Of a DNA stretch of 64,000 nt, positions 9,755 through 18,478 are shown piece after piece (within the stretch, counting starts at the first letter, position 1; each line of letters starts with the position of its first letter). This DNA is from Butyrivibrio sp. VCD2006. Its GTDB lineage: Bacteria; Bacillota; Clostridia; Lachnospirales; Lachnospiraceae. The stretch is taken from contig NZ_KE384106.1 in NCBI RefSeq assembly GCF_000423925.1, positions 21,761 to 85,760 on the forward strand, in the 5' to 3' direction. Below the pieces are notes generated by a model. That model was not told where the DNA came from and did no database searches. It saw only the letters and a program-made list of their open reading frames with translations. The position numbers and the translations under genes were made by a program.

Positions 9755-10153
9755 ATGGGAGATTCAAATTTTAATTCCGTTGTAGATTCTCTAATGAATG
9801 GCATGAATACAATTATGGGAGCTAAGACTGTAGTAGGTGAAGCTACTAAGGTTGGCGATACCATAATAGTTCCTCTTGTGGACGTATCCTTTGGGGTAGG
9901 TGCGGGTGCAAGTAATGCCGATAAAAAGAATTCTGGAGCCGGTGGTTTTGCGGCAAAAATGTCGCCCAGTGCGGTTCTTGTAATTAAAAACGGTCAGACA
10001 AAACTTGTTAACATCAAAAACCAGGATGCGGTTACTAAGGTCCTTGACCTTGTGCCCGACATAGCTGACCGCTTCATGAATCGCGGCAATGACATGATGG
10101 ATGATGACAGCGCGGTTGATATTGCCTTTCCTGAAGAAGAGAACCTGGAGTAG
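9755..10153 (+). CDS. gerW: GerW family sporulation protein (YtfJ-like)
   Basis: 132 residues with the family pattern: an N-terminal helix (MNGMNTIMGAKTVVGEATKVGDTIIVPLVDVSFG), a Gly/Ala-rich loop (GVGAGASNADKK...GAGGFAAKMSPSAVLVI) and a C-terminal helix (VLDLVPDIADRFMNR). GerW/YtfJ is produced in the forespore in Bacillus and is needed for normal germination with some germinants. Its presence suggests a spore-forming lineage, although many non-sporulating Lachnospiraceae keep it. RBS GGGGAGAG lies just upstream. Confidence 0.9.
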   Translation: MGDSNFNSVVDSLMNGMNTIMGAKTVVGEATKVGDTIIVPLVDVSFGVGAGASNADKKNSGAGGFAAKMSPSAVLVIKNGQTKLVNIKNQDAVTKVLDLVPDIADRFMNRGNDMMDDDSAVDIAFPEEENLE

Positions 10154-10177
10154 TATAGCGGTATTAGGGGGTTCCGT

Positions 10178-10711
10178 ATGGAAAAGTTTATTAGCGAAGA
10201 ACGAATCGACAAGGCAACAGAGGATGAGCTTCTCGAGATGAGACTCTGGATTTATAAAGAGAGCCAGAGACTTGAGATGGAGCAGAAGGCTGTCGATAGT
10301 AAGGTTGCTGAGATTGAATGTGAAATGAATAAGTTTCGCGAGAGATTTCAGCGTGAGAGAAGCGAGTTTGAGCACGATAAACAGAAGTTTAAGGATGATC
10401 AGGCTCTCTTTGATCAGCAGATTGAGATTCTCAAGGAAGGCTTTGATAAGCTTAACGCAGATAAAAAAGTAATCGAGCGTGAGTGGAAAAAGCTTGAACA
10501 GGAGAAGGGATATCTCAGAGAGGATGAATACAGCAAGGCTGAATTCTTCTTTAAGGGTGTTAATTCACTTCTTGCGCTTAAAAAGCGTTATAGAGATCTG
10601 ATGAAGATTTATCATCCTGATAATATGTGTGGAGATCATAGACTTTGCGATATGATCAACCAGGAATATAACATTTTATTAAGGCAGTTTGACGCCTATA
10701 TGAAGGCGTAA
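10178..10711 (+). CDS. Coiled-coil protein with C-terminal J-domain-like segment
   Basis: 177 residues. Residues ~20-118 are a long charged coiled coil. The end, KKRYRDLMKIYHPDNMCGDHR...INQEYNILL (residues ~135-168), matches helix II-loop-helix III of a DnaJ J domain, including the HPD tripeptide at 146-148 that stimulates the DnaK ATPase. Helix I may be the preceding FFKGVNSLLALK. This suggests a J-protein that recruits DnaK through a coiled-coil adaptor, but a relic domain is also possible. RBS AGGGGG at about 10167-10172; no membrane segment. Confidence 0.7.
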   Translation: MEKFISEERIDKATEDELLEMRLWIYKESQRLEMEQKAVDSKVAEIECEMNKFRERFQRERSEFEHDKQKFKDDQALFDQQIEILKEGFDKLNADKKVIEREWKKLEQEKGYLREDEYSKAEFFFKGVNSLLALKKRYRDLMKIYHPDNMCGDHRLCDMINQEYNILLRQFDAYMKA

Positions 10712-10745
10712 ATAAAAAGTTAATCTTTAAATAATTATTTTTTGC

Positions 10746-10774
10746 TTGCATTCGCTTACCATTTCTGATATTAT
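10746..10774 (+). promoter_or_regulatory. Candidate promoter for rpmB
   Basis: TTGCAT (10746-10751), 17-nt spacer, TATTAT (10769-10774), about 90 nt before the rpmB start in the 151-nt gap. Sequence match only. Confidence 0.5.
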
Positions 10775-10862
10775 ATCTGATGTTGCGAATATGTATTTTG
10801 AAAATGGTTATTTATTCGCTTGATGCATTTGATTAAAATATGGCTTATAAGGAGGTGTCAAA

Positions 10863-11048
10863 GTGGCTAAGTGTGAAGTATGCGGCAAGAGCGTTCATTT
10901 CGGTAACAACGTAAGCCATTCCCATAGAAAGAGCAATAGAATCTGGAATGCTAACGTACATAAGGTTGCTGTTAAAGTAAACGGCGCTACACAGAGAATG
11001 AACGTTTGCACAAGCTGTCTCAGATCTAAAAAGGTTGAGCGTGCTTAA
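10863..11048 (+). CDS. rpmB: 50S ribosomal protein L28
   Basis: Structural component of the large ribosomal subunit. The 61-residue protein has the typical start MAKCEVCGKSVHFGNNVSHS and the SHRKSNRIWNANVH core. Two CxxC pairs are present (CEVC near the N-terminus and CTSC near the C-terminus), so this is the zinc-binding form. Translation starts at GTG after GGAGGTGTC (10851-10859). The gene stands alone between a promoter and a terminator. Confidence 0.98.
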   Translation: MAKCEVCGKSVHFGNNVSHSHRKSNRIWNANVHKVAVKVNGATQRMNVCTSCLRSKKVERA

Positions 11049-11068
11049 TTGAACGAGGTTCGTATTTA

Positions 11069-11097
11069 AAGGATTCACTTATGTGAATCCTTTTTTT
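11069..11097 (+). terminator. Rho-independent terminator after rpmB
   Basis: Perfect stem AAGGATTCAC (11069-11078) / GTGAATCCTT (11083-11092), loop TTAT, followed by further T residues. Confidence 0.92.
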
Positions 11098-11228
11098 CGC
11101 TAAATCAAAGACAAATCTTATTTTGACTTCATTTTTTTACGCTCTTAGTTTATAATCGATTATATGCAATTTTATGATAGCAGAGGCATGCATATTTGAT
11201 CTCTGCGTCATTTATATGGAGGTGCAGT

Positions 11229-11591
11229 ATGAAGTCTACTTCAATGAACACTCATATGGGTAGTATTGCAATTGATAATGAAGTAATTGCTCAGTATGCA
11301 GGAGCCGTAGCTAATGAATGCTTCGGTATTGTTGGTATGGCTAATGTTAATGTTGCCGAGGGACTTGTAAGTCTTCTTAAGAAGGACAACATCAAAAGGG
11401 GAATTAATGTAACTATTGGAGCTAACAGAAAGCTTACACTTGATTTTCATGTGATCATTGCTTACGGAGTTAGTATTTCAGCGGTTACGGATAACCTTAT
11501 AGATAATGTTAAGTACAAGGTTGAGGAATTCACCGGCCTTGAAATAGAGAAGATAAACATCTTCGTTGAAGGCGTTCGCGTCATCGACTAA
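11229..11591 (+). CDS. Asp23/Gls24 family envelope stress response protein
   Basis: 120 residues from the ATG at 11229, chosen because GGAGGTG ends 5 nt before it; an upstream in-frame start at 11196 has no ribosome site. The sequence has the Asp23 pattern (GSIAIDNEVIAQYAGAVANECFGIVGMA, later LDFHVIIAYGVSISAVTDNLIDNVKYKVEEFTGLEIEKINIFVEGV). Gls24/Asp23 proteins are small cytosolic proteins linked to cell-envelope stress. In Firmicutes this short form is regularly found before a DhaL-domain kinase, recG and DegV genes, as here (19 nt to the next start). A TATAAT at 11151-11156 is a candidate -10 box, but no good -35 is seen. Confidence 0.9.
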   Translation: MKSTSMNTHMGSIAIDNEVIAQYAGAVANECFGIVGMANVNVAEGLVSLLKKDNIKRGINVTIGANRKLTLDFHVIIAYGVSISAVTDNLIDNVKYKVEEFTGLEIEKINIFVEGVRVID

Positions 11592-11610
11592 GGTCAAGGA
11601 GGGTAGAATT

Positions 11611-13389
11611 TTGAGTAACACAATTAAAGCGTCTGATGTGAAAAAGATGTTTCTTGCAGGCGCAAGTAATTTGAATGCAAAAAAAGAGTGGATAAACGAG
11701 CTTAACGTTTTCCCTGTACCTGACGGTGATACAGGAACCAATATGACAATGACTATCATGTCAGCTGCTAAGGATGTTAAGAATCTTCCTGATGATATCG
11801 ATATGGGCAGCCTTTGCAAGAGCATTTATTCAGGTGCTATGAGAGGCGCAAGAGGTAACTCAGGTGTTATCCTTTCACAGCTTTTAAGAGGTTTCACCAA
11901 GGGCGTTCGTGACTACGAAGAGCTTGATGCAGAGATAATTGCCAATGCTTTTGATAAGGCTGTTGAGACTGCTTACAAGGCAGTTATGAAGCCCAAGGAA
12001 GGTACAATCCTTACAGTAGCTAAGGGCACAGCTGAGAGAGCAATGGAGCTTTCCAAGGAAGGTGCTGATGATCTTGGTACTTTCTTTGAAGAAGTTATTA
12101 AGTATGGTGATGAAGTATTAAATAAGACTCCGGAGATGCTTCCTGTACTTAAACAGGCCGGCGTTGTTGATTCAGGCGGACAGGGCCTTATGCAGGTGCT
12201 TAAGGGCGCTGTAGATGCTTACCTTGGTAAAGAGGTTGATTATTCAATCGATGAGTCTGCGGCTACACCTGTTGCTACTAAGACTCAGGCTACTGCTGAG
12301 GTAGATATTAAATTTGGTTATTGTACAGAGTTTATCGTACTTCTTAACAAGCCTTTAAATGTTAAGCAGGAGATTGACTTCAAGGCATTCCTCGAGTCAA
12401 TCGGTGACAGCATTGTTATGGTTGCCGATGATGAGATATGTAAAGTTCACGTTCATTCTAATGATCCGGGACTTGCTATCCAGAGAGCTCTCATGTATGG
12501 TCAGCTTTCAAACATGAAGATTGATAACATGAGAATGGAACATCGTGAGAAGCTTTTCCACGAGAATCAGAATGGAACATATGCTGAGATTGAAACTGAG
12601 ATAAATGGTGCGGCTGAGTCAACACCTACTTATAGCAGAGAAGATGATATTCCACTTAAGGGTGAAGTTGGAGAAGCTGCTAAGAGCAATGAGCCTCAGT
12701 TCGTAAATGAAGAGCATAAGGATATCGGTTTTGTTGCTGTATGTGCAGGTGAAGGTCTTGCAGAGATTTTCAGAGGACTTGGAGTTGACTACGTTATCGA
12801 GGGTGGTCAGACCATGAATCCCAGCACAGAGGATATTCTTGAGGCTGCTTCAAAAGTAAATGCTGATACTGTTTTTGTTCTTCCTAACAATAAGAACATT
12901 ATACTTGCAGCTAATCAGGCCAAGATTATGATGGAAGATAAGGGTGAGGACAAGAAGATTGTCGTAATCCCTACAAAGACTGTACCTCAGGGTATAACAG
13001 CCGCTATTAATTTCATGCCCGGAACTTCTGCTGAAGAAAATGAAGAAGGTATGAAGGAGGCAATTTCCACAGTTAAGACCGGTGAGGTTACATACGCAGT
13101 ACGTGATACCATGATTGATGATGTTACTATCAAGCAGGGCGACTACATGGGTATTGGCGACAATGGAATTCTTGGAGTTGGCGGTGATATTGATGAAGTA
13201 ACAGCAATGATGATCGATAAGATCGCTGATGACGGGACAGAGCTTATAAGCCTTTATTATGGCTCAGATATTAAGGAGGAAGAAGCTAATGCTCTTTGCG
13301 AGCGTATAAGCTCCAAATTCTCCGGTTGTGATGTTGAGGTTCAGTACGGTGGTCAGCCGATTTACTATTACATTGTGAGTGCGGAGTAA
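11611..13389 (+). CDS. DhaL-domain fatty acid kinase-like protein (FakA/YloV family)
   Basis: 592 residues from TTG at 11611, which lies 7 nt after AAGGAGGG (11596-11603); longer in-frame extensions have no ribosome site. The N-terminal DhaL domain binds ATP and metal (FPVPDGDTGTNMTMT with the DxDxxxN pattern; ARGNSGVILSQLLRGF). A middle region (VDIKFGYCTEFIVLL...) and a C-terminal DegV-like domain follow, as in FakA/YloV. FakA phosphorylates fatty acids held by a DegV-family FakB protein; a DegV gene lies 2.1 kb downstream. An Ala/Thr/Glu-rich linker lies near residues 320-360. The lipid role is inferred by family. Confidence 0.9.
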   Translation: MSNTIKASDVKKMFLAGASNLNAKKEWINELNVFPVPDGDTGTNMTMTIMSAAKDVKNLPDDIDMGSLCKSIYSGAMRGARGNSGVILSQLLRGFTKGVRDYEELDAEIIANAFDKAVETAYKAVMKPKEGTILTVAKGTAERAMELSKEGADDLGTFFEEVIKYGDEVLNKTPEMLPVLKQAGVVDSGGQGLMQVLKGAVDAYLGKEVDYSIDESAATPVATKTQATAEVDIKFGYCTEFIVLLNKPLNVKQEIDFKAFLESIGDSIVMVADDEICKVHVHSNDPGLAIQRALMYGQLSNMKIDNMRMEHREKLFHENQNGTYAEIETEINGAAESTPTYSREDDIPLKGEVGEAAKSNEPQFVNEEHKDIGFVAVCAGEGLAEIFRGLGVDYVIEGGQTMNPSTEDILEAASKVNADTVFVLPNNKNIILAANQAKIMMEDKGEDKKIVVIPTKTVPQGITAAINFMPGTSAEENEEGMKEAISTVKTGEVTYAVRDTMIDDVTIKQGDYMGIGDNGILGVGGDIDEVTAMMIDKIADDGTELISLYYGSDIKEEEANALCERISSKFSGCDVEVQYGGQPIYYYIVSAE

Positions 13390-13390
13390 G

Positions 13391-15457
13391 ATGACTGGAA
13401 GTAAAAATCCATCTTTAATTGAACATGTATCTTCTTTAAAGGGCGTTGGCGATAAAAGCAGCGCCCTTTTTGAAAAGTGCGGAATTCGAACTGTCGAAGA
13501 TCTGCTTTCTTATTTTCCAAGAGATTATGATATTTGTGGTGAGATAAAATCTGTGGCGGATTTAAGATCCGGTGAAATAAGCGCAGTAAGACTGTCACCA
13601 ATAGGCAATATCGCTGTAAAACGAGTAAGAAACCTTAGTATCCTTACCTTTAAGGCAGGCGATGTTACAGGGAACATGCAGATCACCTATTTCAATATGC
13701 CCTTTATGAGGAACAATATAAAACCCGGAAAATACTATGTTTTCAGAGGCCTTGTTCAGAAAAAGGGAAGTGGCTTTGTAATTGAGCAGCCAAAGCTTTT
13801 CAAAACTGAGGACTATATGGAAATCATGGGCTCAATGCAGCCTAAATATCCTCTTGTTAAGGGGCTTTCCAATCAACTGGTCATTAAAACCATGAAACAG
13901 GCGATCATGGCAAGTCCGTATCTTGAGGAGATGCTGCCTTCCTATATCAGAAGACAGATGGATCTAATGGATTATTCTGAGGCGGTCAGAAAAATTCATT
14001 TCCCTGCAAATATGGATGAATTTACAGTTGCCAGGAAAAGGATAGCTTTTAACGAGATTCTTGAGTTTATTCTAAGACTCAGATTTTTAAAGAGAAGCGA
14101 AGAACAATCCATTAATGACTATGTATATGAATCTTCTGAATGTGCCGATGGCCTTCTTGATAAGCTCCCATACAGGCTCACAGGAAAACAGCTTGAAATA
14201 TGGAATGATATTAAGGGTGACCTGACCGGAAAAAATGTCATGAACAGGCTTATTCAGGGAGACGTAGGATCCGGTAAGACAATTCTTGCATTTTTGGCAC
14301 TTTTGTTTACTGCTGAAAATGGATATCAGGGAGCAATAATGGCGCCCACGGAAGTACTGGCTCGTCAGCATTTTGAAGGTTTTTCTCAGATGATGGAAGA
14401 GTATGATCTTCCGATAAAACCGGTGCTTTTAGTTGGATCATTATCTGCAAAGGAAAAAAGAATTGCCAATGAAGGCATCGAGAATGGTAGCTATAACTGC
14501 ATAATAGGAACAAATGCCCTAATTCAGGAAAAGGTAAACTATAGAAACCTTGCATTGGTAATCACTGATGAACAGCACAGATTTGGCGTTCAGCAAAGAG
14601 AGAAGCTTTCCGAAAAGGGGAAGAATGTACATATTCTTGCTATGAGTGCAACACCGATTCCCAGGACACTGGCAATTATTCTTTATGGTGATTTGCATAT
14701 TTCTATTCTTGATGAAATGCCTAAGGGCAGAATACCAATAAAGAATTGTGTTGTGGGAACCCAGTACAGGCCTACTGCTTACAAATTTATAGCAGATCAG
14801 ATTAATGCAGGACATCAGGCCTATGTAATCTGCCCTATGATTGAAGAGGGTGAGATGGATGGCCTTGAGAATGTCACTGATTACACTGAAAAGCTAAAAA
14901 GCACTTTCCCTTCAGGTGTACGTATTAGAACACTTCATGGAAAGCAAAAGCCCTTCGAAAAGGAAGCAATTATGGATGAGTTCGCAAGGGGAAATATAGA
15001 TATTCTTGTTTCCACAACTGTTATCGAGGTTGGTATTAATGTTCCAAACGCCACGGTAATGATGATTGAGAATTCAGAGCGTTTCGGCCTTGCGCAGCTT
15101 CATCAGCTAAGAGGAAGAGTTGGGCGTGGTAAGGATCAATCCTACTGCATTTTCATAAATACGTCAGAGAGTGATGATGCAAAGCAGAGACTGGATATAA
15201 TGAATCACTCAAATGATGGCTTTAAGATTGCTGAGGAAGACCTTAAGCAAAGAGGCCCAGGGGATCTTTTCGGAATAAGGCAGAGTGGTGAGATGGCCTT
15301 TCATGTGGCGGATATATATCAGGATGCCGCTCTCATTAAGGAAGCTGCTGCCTTGGCTGACAGAGTACTTTTGGAGGATCCTGACCTTGTATTGGAGGAG
15401 AATGCACCTTTAAAAGAATGGCTTAAATCAAATTTATTTGACTTTACAGCTTTATAA
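13391..15457 (+). CDS. recG: ATP-dependent DNA helicase RecG
   Basis: 688-residue branch-migrating helicase that remodels stalled replication forks and recombination intermediates. It shows an N-terminal OB/wedge domain (LKGVGDKSSALFEKCGIRTVEDLLSYFPRDY), Walker A (IQGDVGSGKT), motif Ia (MAPTEVLARQH), a DEQH box (VITDEQHRFGVQQR), motif III (SATPIPRT) and the RecG C-terminal motifs (QLHQLRGRVGRG, RGPGDLFGIRQSG). An ATG at 13391 is chosen (GGAG 4 nt upstream); it starts 1 nt after the stop of the kinase gene. Confidence 0.97.
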   Translation: MTGSKNPSLIEHVSSLKGVGDKSSALFEKCGIRTVEDLLSYFPRDYDICGEIKSVADLRSGEISAVRLSPIGNIAVKRVRNLSILTFKAGDVTGNMQITYFNMPFMRNNIKPGKYYVFRGLVQKKGSGFVIEQPKLFKTEDYMEIMGSMQPKYPLVKGLSNQLVIKTMKQAIMASPYLEEMLPSYIRRQMDLMDYSEAVRKIHFPANMDEFTVARKRIAFNEILEFILRLRFLKRSEEQSINDYVYESSECADGLLDKLPYRLTGKQLEIWNDIKGDLTGKNVMNRLIQGDVGSGKTILAFLALLFTAENGYQGAIMAPTEVLARQHFEGFSQMMEEYDLPIKPVLLVGSLSAKEKRIANEGIENGSYNCIIGTNALIQEKVNYRNLALVITDEQHRFGVQQREKLSEKGKNVHILAMSATPIPRTLAIILYGDLHISILDEMPKGRIPIKNCVVGTQYRPTAYKFIADQINAGHQAYVICPMIEEGEMDGLENVTDYTEKLKSTFPSGVRIRTLHGKQKPFEKEAIMDEFARGNIDILVSTTVIEVGINVPNATVMMIENSERFGLAQLHQLRGRVGRGKDQSYCIFINTSESDDAKQRLDIMNHSNDGFKIAEEDLKQRGPGDLFGIRQSGEMAFHVADIYQDAALIKEAAALADRVLLEDPDLVLEENAPLKEWLKSNLFDFTAL

Positions 15458-15466
15458 AAGTAAAAT
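15438..15466 (+). promoter_or_regulatory. Candidate promoter for the degV gene
   Basis: TTGACT (15438-15443), 17-nt spacer, TAAAAT (15461-15466), overlapping the 3' end of recG and 57 nt before the DegV start. Sequence match only. Confidence 0.55.
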
Positions 15467-15522
15467 TTAGTAGAGTATGTGTTCGAATAATACAACATAT
15501 TGTATACTTCTCGGAGGAAAAT

Positions 15523-16392
15523 ATGTCAAAAGTTGCGATCATAACTGATACAAACAGCGGTATTATGCCCGCCGACGGCGAGGCACTTGGTATAAAGGTT
15601 ATCCCTACTCCTTTTATGATTGATGGAGTGGAATATTTGGAAGGAATCAATCTTACTCAGGAGGATTTCTTTAGAAAGCTTGCTGAGGGAGCTGATGTCT
15701 CAACGAGTCAGCCCAGTCCCGGAGGACTTTTGGAGCTTTGGGATGAGATGCTTAAGGACTATGATGAAATAGTTTATATTCCATTAAGCAGCGGCCTTAG
15801 TAGTTCATGTCAGACAGCGACAATGCTTGCTGCTGATGATTATGAGAACAAGGTTTTTGTTGTCAATAACCAGAGAATCTCCGTTACCATGAGACAATCT
15901 GTTCTCGACGCGATCGAAATGCGTGACAAGGGCATGAGCGGTAAGGAGATTAAGGATAAGCTTGAGGAAGTGAAGTTTGAATCCAGCATCTATATCATGC
16001 TAGATACTCTTTACTATCTTAAGAAGGGTGGCAGAATCACACCTGCTGCAGCTGCGCTTGGAACACTTTTAAAGCTTAAGCCGGTTTTGCAGATTCAGGG
16101 TGAAAAGCTTGATGCCTTTGCGAAAGCAAGAACCACAACTCAGGGTAAAAACATAATGATCAATGCGATGCTCTCAGATTTCGAGAATAGATTCGGAGGC
16201 CTCGATGCTCATGATGTTCACTTAAGCGGCGCTTATTCTTATGATCTTGAGAAAGCCCTTGAGTTTAAGGGAGAGGTTGAAGCAGCTTTTCCCGGATATG
16301 AGATGCACATGGATCCGCTATCTCTTGTTGTGTCATGCCACATTGGCCCCGGCGCACTTGCAATAGCCTGCTCCAGAAAGGTGTATGTATAA
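15523..16392 (+). CDS. DegV family fatty-acid-binding protein
   Basis: 289 residues with the DegV fold markers: MSKVAIITDTNSGI at the start, STSQPSPGGLLELWDEM, the IPLSSGLSSSCQTA loop that contacts the lipid carboxylate, and SCHIGPGALAIAC near the end. DegV/FakB proteins hold a single fatty acid and present it to a FakA-type kinase; the FakA-like gene two places upstream supports that pairing. RBS CGGAGGAAA, and a candidate promoter of its own overlaps the end of recG. Confidence 0.94.
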   Translation: MSKVAIITDTNSGIMPADGEALGIKVIPTPFMIDGVEYLEGINLTQEDFFRKLAEGADVSTSQPSPGGLLELWDEMLKDYDEIVYIPLSSGLSSSCQTATMLAADDYENKVFVVNNQRISVTMRQSVLDAIEMRDKGMSGKEIKDKLEEVKFESSIYIMLDTLYYLKKGGRITPAAAALGTLLKLKPVLQIQGEKLDAFAKARTTTQGKNIMINAMLSDFENRFGGLDAHDVHLSGAYSYDLEKALEFKGEVEAAFPGYEMHMDPLSLVVSCHIGPGALAIACSRKVYV

Positions 16393-16468
16393 GATTAAAA
16401 GTCGCAAAGACTTAATTAGCGGTAATCCGCATCCTATGAAAAAAGTTAGTTAAGGTTGGGTAGTATTT

Positions 16469-18391
16469 ATGTCAGTAAGTAATAACTATGATGCCTCCAG
16501 CATTACGGTTTTGGAGGGTCTCGAAGCGGTAAGAATGAGACCCGGAATGTATATTGGTAGTGTTTCAACAAGAGGTCTTAACCATCTTGTTTACGAAATA
16601 GTAGACAATGCGGTTGATGAACATCTTGCCGGACATTGTTCACAGATAACTGTGACACTTAATCCTGACGGAAGCGCCACAGTAGAGGATAACGGTCGTG
16701 GTATTCCTGTAGGCATGCATGCCAAGGGAATTACCGCAGAGCGTGTTGTACTTACCATGCTTCATGCAGGTGGTAAGTTTGATAATGCCGCGTACAAGAC
16801 AAGTGGAGGTCTTCACGGTGTAGGTTCCTCTGTTGTTAATGCTTTATCTACCTGGCTTAAAGTACAGATAAGAACTGATGGCCAGATCTATGAAGATGCC
16901 TATGAGAGAGGTGTTCCCACAGTTCAGCTTAAGGACGGACTTCTTGAACCCGTCGGTAAGACAAGAGAACACGGAACGACTATATCATTCCTTCCTGATC
17001 CTACGATTTTCGAAAAGACAAGGTTCAGAGAAGAGGATATAAAGTCAAGGCTTCATGAGACAGCGTATCTCAATCCCAATTTAACAATTATATATATTGA
17101 TGACAGACCGGGAACGGAGGAATATATTGAATTCCACGAGCCTGAAGGTATAACCGGTTTCATCAGGGATATGAATAAATCCAAAGAGACAGTAACTGAC
17201 GTAATCTTCTATAGTGGAGAGAGCGACGGTGTCTCTGTTGATGTTGCATTCCAGTATGTTAATGAATTCCATGAGAATATTTTAGGTTTTTGTAACAACA
17301 TTTATAATGCCGAGGGTGGAACACACCTCACCGGCTTTAAAACCATGTTTACGAATATCATCAATCAGTATGCAAGAGAAATAGGTGCTCTTAAGGATAA
17401 GGATGCCAATTTCAATGGTACTGATGTCAGAAACGGAATGACTGCAGTTGTTAGCATCAAACATCCCGACCCAAGATTTGAAGGGCAGACCAAGACTAAG
17501 CTTGATAACCAGGATGCGGCAAAAATCGTTTCACAGATAACCGGTGATGAGGTTACAAGATTTTTTGATAGAAATATCGAAATATTAAAATCCATAATCG
17601 GATGCGCTGAGAAGGCTGCAAAGATTAGAAAAACCGAGGAAAAGGCCAAGACAAATCTTCTTACTAAGCAGAAGTATTCCTTTGACTCCAATGGTAAGCT
17701 TGCGAATTGCATAAGTAAGGATGCATCTAAATGTGAGATTTTCATCGTAGAGGGAGATTCTGCGGGTGGTAGTGCCAAGATGGCGAGAAACCGTGAATTC
17801 CAGGCCATTCTTCCGATCAGAGGTAAGATACTTAACGTTGAGAAGGCCAGCATAGATAAAATTCTTGCCAATGCCGAGATCAAGACAATGATAAACGCCT
17901 TCGGATGCGGATTTTCAGAGGGCTACGGAAACGACTTTGATATTTCAAAGCTTCGCTATGACAAAATTGTTATAATGGCCGATGCCGACGTAGACGGATC
18001 TCACATAGCGACATTGCTTCTTACATTGTTCTACAGATTTATGCCAGAGCTTATATTTGAAGGACATGTATATATTGCTATGCCTCCTCTTTACAAGGCT
18101 ATACCCAGCAGAGGCAAGGAAGAGTATCTTTACGACGACGCTGCGCTTGAAAAATACAGAAAAAATCACAAAGGACCTTTCACTCTTCAGAGATATAAGG
18201 GTCTTGGTGAGATGGATCCTGAGCAGCTTTGGGAGACAACACTTGATCCCGAGAATCGTATGATGAGAATTGTCGAGATTGAAGATGCCAAGATGGCATC
18301 ACATATGACTGAGCTTCTTATGGGTAATGAAGTTCCACCCAGAAGAGATTTCATACATCAGCATGCAACCGACGCTGAGCTTGATGTATAA
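16469..18391 (+). CDS. Type IIA DNA topoisomerase subunit B (GyrB/ParE-like)
   Basis: 640-residue ATPase subunit of a type IIA topoisomerase. The GHKL ATPase domain (VRMRPGMYIGSVSTRGLNHLVYEIVDNAVDEH, GRGIPVG, GGLHGVGSSVVNALS), transducer domain and Toprim domain (EGDSAGGSAK and DADVDGSHI) are complete, ending in the GyrB C-terminal motif (QRYKGLGEMDPEQLWETT). The gene is not next to recF or dnaN, and its A-subunit partner lacks a GyrA box, so this may be the topoisomerase IV-like or a second gyrase pair rather than the housekeeping gyrase. No symbol is given for that reason. RBS is weak (AAGG with a 13-nt gap). Confidence 0.95.
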   Translation: MSVSNNYDASSITVLEGLEAVRMRPGMYIGSVSTRGLNHLVYEIVDNAVDEHLAGHCSQITVTLNPDGSATVEDNGRGIPVGMHAKGITAERVVLTMLHAGGKFDNAAYKTSGGLHGVGSSVVNALSTWLKVQIRTDGQIYEDAYERGVPTVQLKDGLLEPVGKTREHGTTISFLPDPTIFEKTRFREEDIKSRLHETAYLNPNLTIIYIDDRPGTEEYIEFHEPEGITGFIRDMNKSKETVTDVIFYSGESDGVSVDVAFQYVNEFHENILGFCNNIYNAEGGTHLTGFKTMFTNIINQYAREIGALKDKDANFNGTDVRNGMTAVVSIKHPDPRFEGQTKTKLDNQDAAKIVSQITGDEVTRFFDRNIEILKSIIGCAEKAAKIRKTEEKAKTNLLTKQKYSFDSNGKLANCISKDASKCEIFIVEGDSAGGSAKMARNREFQAILPIRGKILNVEKASIDKILANAEIKTMINAFGCGFSEGYGNDFDISKLRYDKIVIMADADVDGSHIATLLLTLFYRFMPELIFEGHVYIAMPPLYKAIPSRGKEEYLYDDAALEKYRKNHKGPFTLQRYKGLGEMDPEQLWETTLDPENRMMRIVEIEDAKMASHMTELLMGNEVPPRRDFIHQHATDAELDV

Positions 18392-18428
18392 CACTAAATA
18401 AATCTTGAGTTTAATGCAAATATTATTT

Positions 18429-18474
18429 GCCTTCTCCTTTTAGGAGAAGGTGTCAGCGTAGCTGACGGATGAGG
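18429..18474 (+). repeat. Double-hairpin repeat element, copy 1 (between gyrB-like and gyrA-like genes)
   Basis: Hairpin 1 is CCTTCTCC (18430-18437)/GGAGAAGG (18443-18450) with loop TTTTA. Hairpin 2 is GTCAGC/GCTGAC around GTA (18452-18466). The tail GGATGAGG (18467-18474) ends 4 nt before the gyrA-like start codon and is the only Shine-Dalgarno-like sequence there. No tandem array precedes this copy. Related copies are at 35538, 47753 and 52229, and in inverted form at 52294-52443. Confidence 0.9.
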
Positions 18475-18478
18475 TAAC

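Noticed and set aside
16393..16468. Terminator before the gyrB-like gene
   Set aside because: Only a 5-bp hairpin (AAGTC/GACTT) without a T tract is present.
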